A DNA stretch of 42,460 nt from Neptuniibacter sp048548695. GTDB taxonomy: Bacteria > Pseudomonadota > Gammaproteobacteria > Pseudomonadales > Balneatricaceae. How positions within the stretch are numbered: position 1 is the first letter of the stretch; every line of letters starts with the position of its first letter. The stretch lies in the NCBI RefSeq assembly GCF_048548695.1, contig NZ_JBLYIF010000018.1, one strand, 5' to 3'. This document shows positions 34,248 to 42,317 of the stretch, piece by piece. The position numbers were made by a program, and so were the translations under genes. The notes below the pieces were generated by a model that saw only the letters and a list, made by a program, of their open reading frames with translations, searched no databases and was not told the DNA's origin.

Positions 34248-36210
34248 GGTCTTCTGCGGCTTCAATATCATTTGCGGACCCTTGCAGAATGACGATATCG
34301 CCTTCACAAAGCAGCGTGCTATCGGTAGGTGAATGTTCCGAGTGGTCCTGGCGACGAATCATCGCGGCGGTAACATTCAGAGGGCTCAGACCCAGTTCGC
34401 CCAGGGTTTTATTGCAGGCATAACTGGATTGAGAGATAGGCACCGGATGCAGCACTTCTTTCATGTGGCCTTCCGCGTCGCTCTTCTGGGATTGGCCACC
34501 ATGATAAAATCCATGTAACAGCTGATACCGCTCGGATCTTACCTGATTGATCTGCTGGGCTACGGTTTCGGCTGGTACACCAAGGATCGATAAAATATGA
34601 CTGACCAGCATCAGGCTGCCTTCCAGTGCTTCTGGAATAACTTCAGTTGCGCCCTGGCGTTGAAACAGGTCCAGCGCGCTATCGTCACGGGTTCGCACCA
34701 GAATAGGCAGTTCAGGAAACCGTGGCCGCAGGTGTTTCAGTGCACCGAGCGAGGTCTCGTGTTCGGGAAAAGTCAGAATCAGCATACGGGCCCGGTCACC
34801 GCCGATAGCGGCGATAATGTCGGCCCTTTCGGCATCGCCATAACAGACCCGCTCACCCGCAGTGGAGGCTTCTGCAACACGTAACGGATCGTTATCGATA
34901 ACGATATACGGGATGTTAAGTTGGTCCAGAAACCGGGTAATAACCTGCCCGACACGGCCAAAACCACAAATAATGACATGGCTACTCAGGCTTTCTCCGG
35001 CCTGGTGCAGGCTATCAACCTGAAACTCTTCGGTAGCCGCTGCTGCCTTCGGGTGCAGCCAATGCGCAATACGATCAGTGTGATTCATCAAGATAGGGGT
35101 GAGCATCATGCTTAATACAATCACCCCGGTCGCCAGAGCGTTGAGTTGTGGATCGATGACCTGGTTGCCTAATGCCAGTGCCAGCAGCGCAAAACCAAAT
35201 TCTCCCCCCTGACTCAGGCACAGCCCCGCTTTAAGTGAGGAGATAGGGTCCATTTTAAGCAATCGACCCAGTAGCGTGATAAGCAGGGTTTTGCAGATGA
35301 TAAGCCCAGCGGTGAGCAGCAGTATCCAGTACCAATGCTGTTGCAGGCTGTACAGATCGAGCTGCATGCCTACCGAGACAAAAAACAGTCCCAGCAGCAG
35401 GTCACGGAATGGTCGAATATCGGCTTCTAACTGATAGCGGTAGTGGCTTTCCCCTAGCATCATGCCTGCCAGGAAGCCTCCCAATGCCATGGACAGGCCT
35501 GCAGCATGGGTGATCCAGGCGGCCAGCAGGGCTGCGGCCAGGGAGGTGAGTACAAATACATCACTGGATGCAGAACGGGCAGACTCCTGCAGCAGCAGTG
35601 GCATGACAATGCGGCCAACTACCAACAGAACCACCAGTAGCAGTGCACCTTCCAGGAGCTTCAGCGTGAGTGTTGCCGCGGTCATCTGAGTCTCGGTACT
35701 GCCCAGCGCGGGAATCAATATAAGGAAAACCACCGCAGCCAGATCCTGAAAAATCAGCGTACCGATGGAGAGCTCGCCATGGGGAGTATCTAATTGGTTA
35801 CGTCTGATCAGCTCGCGGCTGACCACCGCTGTTGAGGACAGGGATAAGGCACCGGCAAGCACCAGTGCAGATGTCAGTGGTAGCCCTGCGGCCAGAGATA
35901 AGCCAATCAGTAGTAGCGAGGTGATCAATACCTGGGCGCTGCCCAGGCCAAACACGGTTTTGCCCATGGTGATCATTCGGGCGAATGAAAACTCCAAGCC
36001 AAGCATAAACAGCAAAAATACCACGCCCAACTCACTGAGCAACTCAATGCTGTGCACATCCTTGATTAAACCAAAGCTGTAGGGGCCGACCAGCAGGCCA
36101 ATAAACAGGTAAGCCAGGAGCGGGGGCTGTTTAATCCGACGAAAAATGGTGGTGGCGGCAATGGCCCCACAGAGGACAACCAGAAACTGCTCAAAAATAC
36201 TGAAGTCCAT
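34231..36210 (-). CDS. KefB/YbaL-type monovalent cation:proton antiporter with TrkA domains
   Basis: The 659-residue CPA2-family membrane transporter probably exchanges K+ or Na+ for protons. About 12 membrane segments span residues 5-385, with the family pattern FLLFMLGLEFSF and LSLSSTAVVSREL. A cytoplasmic TrkA-N Rossmann domain (VIICGFGRVGQ, about residue 411) is followed by a TrkA-C domain (about 570-659). The partner flavoprotein KefF/KefG is not next to it, so glutathione control as in KefC cannot be assumed. It lies 28 bases downstream of the DUF2058 gene on the same strand. Confidence 0.93.
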   Translation of the reverse strand: MDFSIFEQFLVVLCGAIAATTIFRRIKQPPLLAYLFIGLLVGPYSFGLIKDVHSIELLSELGVVFLLFMLGLEFSFARMITMGKTVFGLGSAQVLITSLLLIGLSLAAGLPLTSALVLAGALSLSSTAVVSRELIRRNQLDTPHGELSIGTLIFQDLAAVVFLILIPALGSTETQMTAATLTLKLLEGALLLVVLLVVGRIVMPLLLQESARSASSDVFVLTSLAAALLAAWITHAAGLSMALGGFLAGMMLGESHYRYQLEADIRPFRDLLLGLFFVSVGMQLDLYSLQQHWYWILLLTAGLIICKTLLITLLGRLLKMDPISSLKAGLCLSQGGEFGFALLALALGNQVIDPQLNALATGVIVLSMMLTPILMNHTDRIAHWLHPKAAAATEEFQVDSLHQAGESLSSHVIICGFGRVGQVITRFLDQLNIPYIVIDNDPLRVAEASTAGERVCYGDAERADIIAAIGGDRARMLILTFPEHETSLGALKHLRPRFPELPILVRTRDDSALDLFQRQGATEVIPEALEGSLMLVSHILSILGVPAETVAQQINQVRSERYQLLHGFYHGGQSQKSDAEGHMKEVLHPVPISQSSYACNKTLGELGLSPLNVTAAMIRRQDHSEHSPTDSTLLCEGDIVILQGSANDIEAAEDRLLTG

Positions 36211-36238
36211 CGGCGTTTAAATCCTTATGAGAAGCGGC

Positions 36239-36796
36239 TTACCACATTAGGTCATCGGGGATCTTAAAGTCGGCATAGGGGTCATCCTCATCGACTGTTT
36301 CTTCTGCTTGAATCCGGATCACCATGTCGGGACGACGCTGCTCAATCTTATCGGCAAATTTATCCGGCACCAGATAGAAAGACTCATCCAGCACCCCGAT
36401 AGCAAGCTGGCCGCGACTCAGCTGTTTTTGCAGGGCATCAGTGACATAGATCTTTTTAATCTTTTTATCGTACACGAAGTTGTAACCAACATCGGCATCG
36501 CCCGGCAGTGTAATCTGCTGCTGTTGAATCATCTGTCGGCACTGGGCGGTAATTTCCCGCTCGCGCTTCTCTGCTTCACGCTGTTGGTTTAGCAGACGGT
36601 CATGTTGGCGTTTTTGCTCACGCTCTTCCTGCAGTTTAGCCTGCAGGCTGAGGTTATTATCCTCGACTTGCTGGCCAGATTTACGCGCTTTGGATTGCTG
36701 CTTTTGCTGCTTGCGTTTTTCACTGTCGATCTGTTTGGCTTTTTTCTTGTCAGCCAGGCCAGCTTTGAGTAACTGGTCTTTAAGTGAACCTGCCAT
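36239..36796 (-). CDS. DUF2058 protein (YaiL-like)
   Basis: The 185-residue protein has the family opening SLKDQLLKAGLADKKKAKQ, a long charged helix rich in Lys/Gln/Arg (residues ~20-80), then a C-terminal domain (YNFVYDKKIKKIYVTDALQKQL; FYLVPDKFADKI). YaiL-type proteins are described as nucleoprotein or polynucleotide-associated; a role in nucleic-acid binding is plausible from the charge but unproven. ATG at 36796 (GAGAG upstream) fits the family better than ATG at 36850. It is likely in one transcript with the antiporter gene. Confidence 0.85.
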   Translation of the reverse strand: MAGSLKDQLLKAGLADKKKAKQIDSEKRKQQKQQSKARKSGQQVEDNNLSLQAKLQEEREQKRQHDRLLNQQREAEKREREITAQCRQMIQQQQITLPGDADVGYNFVYDKKIKKIYVTDALQKQLSRGQLAIGVLDESFYLVPDKFADKIEQRRPDMVIRIQAEETVDEDDPYADFKIPDDLMW

Positions 36797-36916
36797 TGAT
36801 GCTCTCTGTGCGCCGGTTGCGGAAGGCCTCACTATACCAAGCTGCGGCACCGGTCTCTACTTGCAGGGTGTAGTCAGAGCACGTAGTCTGGCGACTCATT
36901 TTTCAGGAATAGACTG

Positions 36917-37903
36917 ATGTCTGGTAATCCGCATCCCTTTGAGATCCTAACCCCGTCTTTTTTACTTGATGCCATTGAAGCTAAAGGGTTCTGGTGTGAT
37001 GGGCGTTTTCTGGCCTTAAACAGTTATGAAAACCGTGTTTATCAGGTCGGCATTGAAGAAAGTGCTCCGCTGATTGCCAAATTTTACCGCCCGGAACGCT
37101 GGAGTGATGCGCAGATTCAAGAGGAACACGATTTCTGTTTCCAGCTGCAGGAGCATGAGTTGTCGGTCGTGGCACCCATACGGGATGAGCAGGGCAATAG
37201 CCTGTTTCACTATCAGGGTTTAAGTTTTGCGTTATTCCCGCGTCGGGGTGGCCATGCACCTGAACTGTCCAATCCGGACCATCTACTGCAAATGGGCAGA
37301 ATGCTGGGGCGCATTCACAGTATTGGGGCCAGTCGCCCCTATGAACATCGTCCGGTGTTGGACAGCCAGTCGTTTGGTCATGCCAGCGTGGCATTGGTCA
37401 GCGAGCAGTTTATTCCGGCTGAACTTAAACCCGCCTATGATTCTCTGGCGCGTGACCTGTTACAGAAAATTGATGCTCGCCTGGCCGAATTCGGCAGTCA
37501 GGAGCTGATCCGCGTCCATGGTGACTGTCATACCGGCAATATTCTCTGGCGCGATGATCAGGTGAATTTTGTCGACCTGGACGACAGTCGCATGGCACCG
37601 GCGATTCAGGATATCTGGATGCTGCTTTCCGGAAGTCGGGAAGAACAAACCCTGCAACTGTCTGAGATCGTCGATGGCTATAATGAATTTTATGATTTTC
37701 GGCCGCGTGAGTTACATCTGATTGAGGCGCTGCGCAGCCTGAGAATGCTGCATTACGCTGCCTGGCTGGCGCGGCGCTGGCACGACCCGGCATTTCCGAT
37801 GGCCTTTCCGTGGTTTAACAGTGTGCGCTACTGGAGTGAACATATCCTTGAGCTGCGTGAGCAGTTGGCGGCACTGGATGAACCTGTTTTACGTTTGATG
37901 TGA
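36917..37903 (+). CDS. srkA: Stress response kinase SrkA (YihE)
   Basis: SrkA is a cytoplasmic Ser/Thr protein kinase of the choline-kinase-like fold that counters stress-induced death in E. coli. The 328-residue protein has NSYENRVYQVG near residue 34, the ATP lysine in LIAKFYRPE, the catalytic loop VHGDCHTGNILW and the metal site VDLDDSRMAP. AGGAATAG precedes the ATG. alkC begins seven bases after its stop, so they form an operon; the pairing of a stress kinase with an alkylation-repair gene is suggestive but not proof of shared function. Confidence 0.93.
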   Translation: MSGNPHPFEILTPSFLLDAIEAKGFWCDGRFLALNSYENRVYQVGIEESAPLIAKFYRPERWSDAQIQEEHDFCFQLQEHELSVVAPIRDEQGNSLFHYQGLSFALFPRRGGHAPELSNPDHLLQMGRMLGRIHSIGASRPYEHRPVLDSQSFGHASVALVSEQFIPAELKPAYDSLARDLLQKIDARLAEFGSQELIRVHGDCHTGNILWRDDQVNFVDLDDSRMAPAIQDIWMLLSGSREEQTLQLSEIVDGYNEFYDFRPRELHLIEALRSLRMLHYAAWLARRWHDPAFPMAFPWFNSVRYWSEHILELREQLAALDEPVLRLM

Positions 37904-37910
37904 ACACGCC

Positions 37911-38999
37911 ATGGCTGAGCCACTGAAAGACCTCTACAGCCCTGAATTTGTTACCCAACTGGCGGGCCGGGTGCAGGCAGTTTTTCCGGCATTCACAGTG
38001 GATGCCTTTAGTCATGCGGTATTGTCGGAGGGCTGGGACGATCTGGCCTTAAAGGCGCGCATGCGCCATATCACACAGTGCCTGCGGCACCATCTGCCGC
38101 CAGATTATGCCGATGCAGTGGCAATTCTTAATCAGGTGGCGCCGCACTTTTCCGGCTATCCGGCGGTGATCTTTCCCGATTTTATTCAGTGTTATGGCCT
38201 GCAGGATTGGGACACGTCCATGGCAGCCCTGCATTGGATGACACGATTCTCCACTGCAGAGTTTGCGGTACGCCCCTTCTTGCAACAGGACCAAACCCGC
38301 ATGCTGGCGATTATGCAGGATTGGTGCGACGACGAGAATGAACATGTCCGGCGGCTGGCATCTGAAGGTTGCCGTCCCAGATTACCCTGGGCGGCTGAAC
38401 TGAAAGACCTGAGGCAAAATCCTGAGCCATTACTGCCCATTCTGGATCAGCTGAAACAGGATACCAGCCTGTATGTCAGGCGCAGTGTGGCGAACAATCT
38501 GAACGATATTACCAAGGATCATCCGGATCTCGTCTTGTGCTGGTGCAGGGCCAGGCTGGATCAGCATCAAGATACAGACTGGCTGCTGCGCCATGCCTGC
38601 CGTACGTTGTTGAAGCAGGCAGATGTCAGGGCACTGCGCTTGTTTGATTTACAGGATGCATCGCATGTGGCAGTGGTGGATCTGCAGTTAAGCAGCGAGC
38701 GCCTGAGCATTGGCGATACCCTGGAATTCAGCTTTCAGTTGGCCACTGAACAGGCGGAACTGGGTCAGTTGCGGGTGGAATATTTGATTGACTACATGAA
38801 AGCCAATGGCCGACGCCGTGCCAAGGCCTTTCAGGTACGCTCAAAACATTTTGCCGATAACCAGACCACGATTACCTGCCGCCAGAGCTTTCGTCAGATG
38901 AGTACACGCCGCCATTATCCAGGTTTGCACAACGTCAGAATCCGGGTGAATGGACTGGAACTGGCCAGCACTGAATTCACCTTAGTTGCTGCGCCCTGA
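37911..38999 (+). CDS. alkC: AlkC-like DNA alkylation repair glycosylase
   Basis: AlkC removes 3-methyladenine-type lesions with a HEAT-like fold that does not flip the base. The 362-residue protein opens MAEPLKDLYSPEFVTQLA, typical of the family. Helical HEAT-like repeats follow, with WCDDENEHVRRLASEGCRPRLPW and DTSLYVRRSVANNLNDITKDHP. The C-terminal ~110 residues (from about 250; LSSERLSIGDTLEFSFQL) are beta-rich and fit the Ig-like domain seen in some AlkC proteins. It is the second gene of the srkA operon and the last core gene before the integron. Confidence 0.9.
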   Translation: MAEPLKDLYSPEFVTQLAGRVQAVFPAFTVDAFSHAVLSEGWDDLALKARMRHITQCLRHHLPPDYADAVAILNQVAPHFSGYPAVIFPDFIQCYGLQDWDTSMAALHWMTRFSTAEFAVRPFLQQDQTRMLAIMQDWCDDENEHVRRLASEGCRPRLPWAAELKDLRQNPEPLLPILDQLKQDTSLYVRRSVANNLNDITKDHPDLVLCWCRARLDQHQDTDWLLRHACRTLLKQADVRALRLFDLQDASHVAVVDLQLSSERLSIGDTLEFSFQLATEQAELGQLRVEYLIDYMKANGRRRAKAFQVRSKHFADNQTTITCRQSFRQMSTRRHYPGLHNVRIRVNGLELASTEFTLVAAP

Positions 39000-39279
39000 T
39001 GGGCAGTGGCATGCCTCAGTCTGGGCGGCTGGATGCTAATATGGCTGCTTTTTTGGGTAGTAAAATATTTGCTTGGAATCCACCATAAGTTGAATAGTGA
39101 ATGAAGCAGCCGTCAGCTTATTTTTTCGGTGATCGGATAACTGACCTCGGTGTTTCAGAAGCATAAAGCACTCTTTCTTCAATGCCGCTTTTCCTCTCTA
39201 ATTATTGTACTTCTGACCTTTTCCCTTGCTGATTTTGGCACAATAACTGGTGCTTCCGCTGTGTGCCAGTAGCAGATAC
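39000..39279. other. Intergenic region between alkC and the integron integrase
   Basis: The 280 bases hold no gene, clear terminator or attC that I can see. It marks the boundary between core genes and the integron. Confidence 0.5.
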
Positions 39280-40245
39280 TCAAATCACTAATTGATCCAG
39301 TGGGCTAGAAGTCCCGGCAAATTTTTCACCGATGACATGTGTATAAATTTGAGTCGTTTTTACGTCACTATGCCCTAGTAGCTCTTGTACAGTTCTAATA
39401 TCTTTTCCAGCTTCCAGTAGATGAGTAGCAAAACTATGCCTGAATGTATGGCAGGTTACCCTTTTGTTACGGATGCCAGCAGCCATGAGAGCTTTTTTAA
39501 GTGACTTCCGTGGGACTGTATCATGCAGGTGATGCCTGCATATTTGGTTGCTGATGGGATGATGACATAACCCCGAAGCGGGAAATAAAAACATCCATGC
39601 AGGTTGCCTGAATGCATTAGGGTACTTCCTTCCCAAAGCATGAGGCATAGAGGGGCCAACGCCTTCTACATTATCCTTTTCCTGCAGTTTTAAAGATTCC
39701 GCGATTTGATCTTGAAGCGCAGGATATAAAGACTTGCTCAAGAGTGTTCGTCTATCCTTGCCTCCTTTGCCATCTCTTACGGTTAATGAGCAATTAGAAA
39801 AATCGATATCTTGAATTCTGAGCCTTAGGCACTCAGAGACTCTGACTCCACTTCCATACAGCAGTGAAAAAATCAGCCAATCTCTACCTTCCATCTTCGA
39901 TAGCAACACTGATACTTCGGATGCGGTTAACACAGTTGGAATCCTTCTAAACTGCCTTGCATGTTGAAACTCTAAGTCGCCAAGTTCTACTTTGAGCACT
40001 TTGTGGTAAAGAAATGCCAGTGCATTCAAAGCTGATTTCTGGGTATTGACAGATACGTGATTCTCATTAGCGAGAGAGCTAAGAAAGAGTCGTACATGGG
40101 AGGCGTTAAGTTCTGAAGGATGCCTCAGCTTGTGAAATCGAATATACCGTTTAATCCAATGTAGATAGGTCTTCTCGGTACGCATGCTATAACCACGTAA
40201 CCTAATTTCTTGTCTGATATAACTTATGAATGGGCTGCTCGACAT
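39280..40245 (-). CDS. intI: Integron integrase IntI
   Basis: This site-specific tyrosine recombinase inserts and excises gene cassettes by joining attI with folded single-stranded attC. The 321-residue protein has the catalytic R135 (GSGVRVSE), K160, H266 and R269 (CHTFRH), H292 (LLGHSD) and nucleophile Y301 (QIYTHV). The integrase-specific extra patch is present at about 195-222 (GPSMPHALGRKYPNAFRQPAW), followed by RHHLHDT. This patch separates IntI from XerC/D. ATG at 40245 follows AGGGAG; the longer frame with a TTG at 40278 runs into the promoter. Length matches chromosomal IntI proteins. All catalytic residues are intact, so it should be active. Confidence 0.96.
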   Translation of the reverse strand: MSSSPFISYIRQEIRLRGYSMRTEKTYLHWIKRYIRFHKLRHPSELNASHVRLFLSSLANENHVSVNTQKSALNALAFLYHKVLKVELGDLEFQHARQFRRIPTVLTASEVSVLLSKMEGRDWLIFSLLYGSGVRVSECLRLRIQDIDFSNCSLTVRDGKGGKDRRTLLSKSLYPALQDQIAESLKLQEKDNVEGVGPSMPHALGRKYPNAFRQPAWMFLFPASGLCHHPISNQICRHHLHDTVPRKSLKKALMAAGIRNKRVTCHTFRHSFATHLLEAGKDIRTVQELLGHSDVKTTQIYTHVIGEKFAGTSSPLDQLVI

Positions 40246-40281
40246 GATCCACACTCCCTGTGTATAAAATGACAACAATAC

Positions 40282-40297
40282 ATGTATATATATACAG
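40282..40297 (-). promoter_or_regulatory. LexA box in the intI promoter
   Basis: ATGTATATATATACAG differs from the consensus CTGTATATATATACAG at only the first base. It lies 37 bases upstream of the intI ATG. This fits known SOS control of integron integrases, in which LexA represses intI until DNA damage or single-stranded DNA uptake. Confidence 0.88.
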
Positions 40298-40359
40298 TAT
40301 ATCTGGATAAGTCCAATTTATGCGCGCATTTCAATGCCTCTCATGGCGCGTTTTTATCC

Positions 40360-40388
40360 TTGCGTTTTATATAAATTGATTAGATATT
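40360..40388 (+). promoter_or_regulatory. Weak candidate for the cassette promoter Pc
   Basis: TTGCGT (40360-40365) and GATATT (40383-40388) are 17 bases apart and point toward the cassettes. The match to consensus is poor, so this is only a candidate. Confidence 0.25.
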
Positions 40389-40440
40389 AGGCACTTAGGG
40401 ATTTGGCTGTGCGAGCTTATGCGCACAGTCACTCATCAAA

Positions 40441-40459
40441 ACGCGCATGCTCGTTTTTA
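40441..40459 (+). repeat. attI direct repeat, copy 1
   Basis: The 19-base sequence ACGCGCATGCTCGTTTTTA is repeated 102 bases later with three differences. An inverted, partly matching copy (CATGGCGCGTTTTT) lies at 40342-40355. Confidence 0.6.
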
Positions 40460-40542
40460 GCGGAAGAAAATGGCAGTGTTGTCTAAAAACTATTTAGATT
40501 CAGATTGTTACAGCTTTTTTTGTTTTCTTCGGCGGCAGAAAA

Positions 40543-40561
40543 ACGCGCTGGCTCGTTATTA
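40543..40561 (+). repeat. attI direct repeat, copy 2
   Basis: ACGCGCTGGCTCGTTATTA ends five bases before the crossover point. Its position next to the core suggests an integrase-binding site, by analogy with the direct repeats of attI1. Confidence 0.6.
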
Positions 40562-40590
40562 AAATGTTAAGTGTTTTCAGGGAGGAAACT

Positions 40591-41088
40591 GTGAGTAAGT
40601 ATCAGATTGCGCAACTCAACATAGCTACGCTGTTGGCTCCAATCGATTCGCCCCAGCTTTCGGATTTCGTCGCGAACCTCGATAGGATCAATGCTTTAGC
40701 AGATCACTCGCCAGGTTTTGTTTGGCGGCTACAAACCGAAGAGGGTGATGCTACCGGTATTGATTATTTTGGCTCCGATAAGATCGTGAATCTCTCTGTC
40801 TGGGAATCGGTCGAGGCTCTGCACAACTTTGTTTATCGGTCCGCTCACATCGAGATCATGCGCCGCAAGAAAGAGTGGTTCCACAAAATGGGTGAGGCAT
40901 ACATGGTTCTTTGGTGGGTGCCTGCCGGTCACAATCCGTCAGTCGAAGAAGCAGCGCAAAAGCTGAACATTCTGCGAGAGCAAGGCCCAACCGCGGAGGC
41001 TTTCTCATTCAAGAAAGCATTCCCGGCTCCCAGCGAACTAGCCAGTGTGCCGACTGATACATGGGGCGGTGAATGTCCAGCCACTTAA
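40591..41088 (+). CDS. Cassette 1: DUF3291 family protein
   Basis: The protein has 165 residues from GTG 40591, which follows GGAGG (40581-40585) by five bases. This start lies inside the cassette and so travels with it; an in-frame ATG at 40564 straddles the attI junction and is not needed. The core YQIAQLNIATLLAPID, LDRINALADHSPGFVWRLQ, NLSVWESVEALHNFVYRS and EAYMVLWWVPAGH is typical of DUF3291, a ferredoxin-like (antibiotic monooxygenase-like) fold of unknown function. The stop TAA lies inside the R' box of its attC. Chromosomal DUF3291 genes are widespread, so this is a captured ordinary gene. Confidence 0.9.
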   Translation: MSKYQIAQLNIATLLAPIDSPQLSDFVANLDRINALADHSPGFVWRLQTEEGDATGIDYFGSDKIVNLSVWESVEALHNFVYRSAHIEIMRRKKEWFHKMGEAYMVLWWVPAGHNPSVEEAAQKLNILREQGPTAEAFSFKKAFPAPSELASVPTDTWGGECPAT

Positions 41089-41161
41089 CAAATCAATTAA
41101 GTTCGTTCCGGCCTGCGGCCTCCACCGGACGTCCCTGTCGGGCCGCCGCTTATTTTCGGCG
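41083..41161 (+). other. attC site of cassette 1
   Basis: The site is 79 bases, from R' ACTTAAC (41083-41089) to the crossover G41161 of GTTAGCC (41161-41167). The middle has GC-rich self-complementary parts (CCGGCCTGCGGCC near 41107) that can fold. R' is the exact complement of GTTAAGT at the front of cassette 1. Confidence 0.9.
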
Positions 41162-41185
41162 TTAGCCTTACAAAGGAAATATCGC

Positions 41186-41530
41186 ATGGAACTTCAAGAA
41201 TTTATAAAAACTGCATTGACGGAAATAGTTAGTGGAGTGGCAGAAGCGAGCGAAGCTGCTTCAGAGCTTGGCGGTAGTGTTGGCACAATGCGGTTATATG
41301 GCCACGTCAAAGAAAATAAAGTAGTAACCAACGAAAATGACATGCCTGTAGCCATGATCGATTTTGATATCGCTCTGGCAGAAACGGCAGGTACAGACAC
41401 AAAGGGTGGCATTGGCGTTTACTTAGGTGCGGTCGGCCTTGGTTCTCAGGGAGCGTCACATGGTGAAACATCAAGCCATTCACGCATTAAGTTTTCGGTT
41501 CCAGTAGTACTGCCAAGTGCAAAAGGCTAA
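41186..41530 (+). CDS. Cassette 2: hypothetical protein
   Basis: The protein has 114 residues from ATG 41186, preceded by AAAGGA (41172-41177). No named family is certain. Residues 1-30 form a helix (LQEFIKTALTEIVSGVAEASEAA). The centre and end are beta-rich with Gly-rich turns (GGIGVYLGAVGLGSQG) and finish SRIKFSVPVVLP, a pattern I have seen in unnamed bacterial proteins. It has no signal, membrane segment or catalytic motif. The stop TAA overlaps the R' box of its attC, leaving no spacer. Confidence 0.8.
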   Translation: MELQEFIKTALTEIVSGVAEASEAASELGGSVGTMRLYGHVKENKVVTNENDMPVAMIDFDIALAETAGTDTKGGIGVYLGAVGLGSQGASHGETSSHSRIKFSVPVVLPSAKG

Positions 41531-41605
41531 CAAAGCGTTCAACTTCAGCCCTGCGGGCTCGGACCTCCAAACTGCTGCGCAGTTTTCCGGCCCGTTAACT
41601 CGGCG
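41525..41605 (+). other. attC site of cassette 2
   Basis: The site is 81 bases, from R' GGCTAAC (41525-41531) to the crossover G41605 of GTTAAAT. R' is the exact complement of GTTAGCC at the front of cassette 2. Internal pairs such as GCCCTGCGGGC and AAACTGCTGCGCAGTTT give the expected hairpin. Confidence 0.92.
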
Positions 41606-41645
41606 TTAAATGGCTTAGACCCTAGCAAGGAGTAGCTAGATAGTT

Positions 41646-42311
41646 ATGAAAGGCAAAATTACCCAGTGGAAAGATGATAAGGGCTTTGGATTCATACAGC
41701 CCGATGACGGTTCTGAAAAATTGTTTTTCCATGTGTCTAGCGTCAAGACTAACGCCCGCAGACCTCAAATCGGCGATAGCGTGATTTACGAGCCAATGCG
41801 TGACTCTCAACAAAGGCTCAAAGCTAAAGGTGTAGTAATCGAAGGTGTTTCCAAAGGCTTCCACTCATCCTCAAAAAAACGCACCGTACGGACTGAACCA
41901 CCAAGAAAAAATGCCGTTGACTACATTTTAGTTCTGGTGGTTTTAGTATCGCTTGCTGCCGGAGGGTTTGAGTTTTATCGAACGAACGCAATAGAAAGTT
42001 CATGGCCTTTTGGTGTTCCTGCGGTAATAGCGTTTCTCATTTTAAACCGGCAGAAAAAGCCAAAAGAAAAATCGTTTCATTGCTCACGTTGCAGGACGGT
42101 AGCTGAGCATGACTCACGGACTATCCAAGCTTGGAATAATGGGTTCACTAAACTTTACTGTAGAGCTTGCCACCTTCAGTGGTTAAAGGATAATCCACGG
42201 GAAGAGCATACCCCGATGCAAAGGCAGGGAAATGGTTGCCTTGGGGTATTAGCGCTAATGGTCATAATACCTATTTTAGGCAGCGTAGGCTTATATCAGT
42301 GGTTGGTTTGA
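41646..42311 (+). CDS. Cassette 3: cold-shock domain, membrane and zinc-ribbon protein
   Basis: The protein has 221 residues. Residues 1-66 are a cold-shock domain (KGKITQWKDDKGFGFIQPDDGSEKLFFHVSS) with the RNP1-like KGFGFI and RNP2-like FFHVSS nucleic-acid-binding strands. A basic linker leads to two membrane segments (about 98-137), then a CxxC...CxxC zinc ribbon (CSRC and CRAC, about 152-180) and a final hydrophobic helix (about 202-219). The front half resembles proteins that join a cold-shock domain to DUF1294, but the ribbon and last helix differ. It may tether an RNA-binding domain to the membrane. AAGGAG lies 13 bases before ATG, a long spacing. Confidence 0.85.
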   Translation: MKGKITQWKDDKGFGFIQPDDGSEKLFFHVSSVKTNARRPQIGDSVIYEPMRDSQQRLKAKGVVIEGVSKGFHSSSKKRTVRTEPPRKNAVDYILVLVVLVSLAAGGFEFYRTNAIESSWPFGVPAVIAFLILNRQKKPKEKSFHCSRCRTVAEHDSRTIQAWNNGFTKLYCRACHLQWLKDNPREEHTPMQRQGNGCLGVLALMVIIPILGSVGLYQWLV

Positions 42312-42317
42312 ACAGCC

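Larger units (their letters stand above)
40438..40572 (+). other. attI recombination region
   Basis: The attI-cassette junction can be placed exactly. GTTAAGT at 40566-40572 matches the core GTTRRRY, and the bases from T40567 (TTAAGT) are complementary to the ACTTAAC box that starts the attC of the same cassette (41083-41089). The crossover is therefore between G40566 and T40567. Upstream lie two imperfect direct repeats that may be integrase-binding sites. The outer left limit of attI is a guess. Confidence 0.75.

Noticed and set aside
39280..40245. The integrase as a XerC/XerD or phage integrase
   Set aside because: It carries the extra integrase patch with RKYPNA and RHHLHDT that XerC/D lack, and it is followed by attC sites.
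40438..40561. The two repeats before the first cassette as a CRISPR array
   Set aside because: Only two imperfect copies with 102-base spacing and no cas genes; the position next to an integrase and attC sites fits attI.
40555..40561. GTTATTA as the attI crossover core
   Set aside because: It does not fit GTTRRRY and is not complementary to the first attC R' box, whereas GTTAAGT at 40566 is an exact complement.
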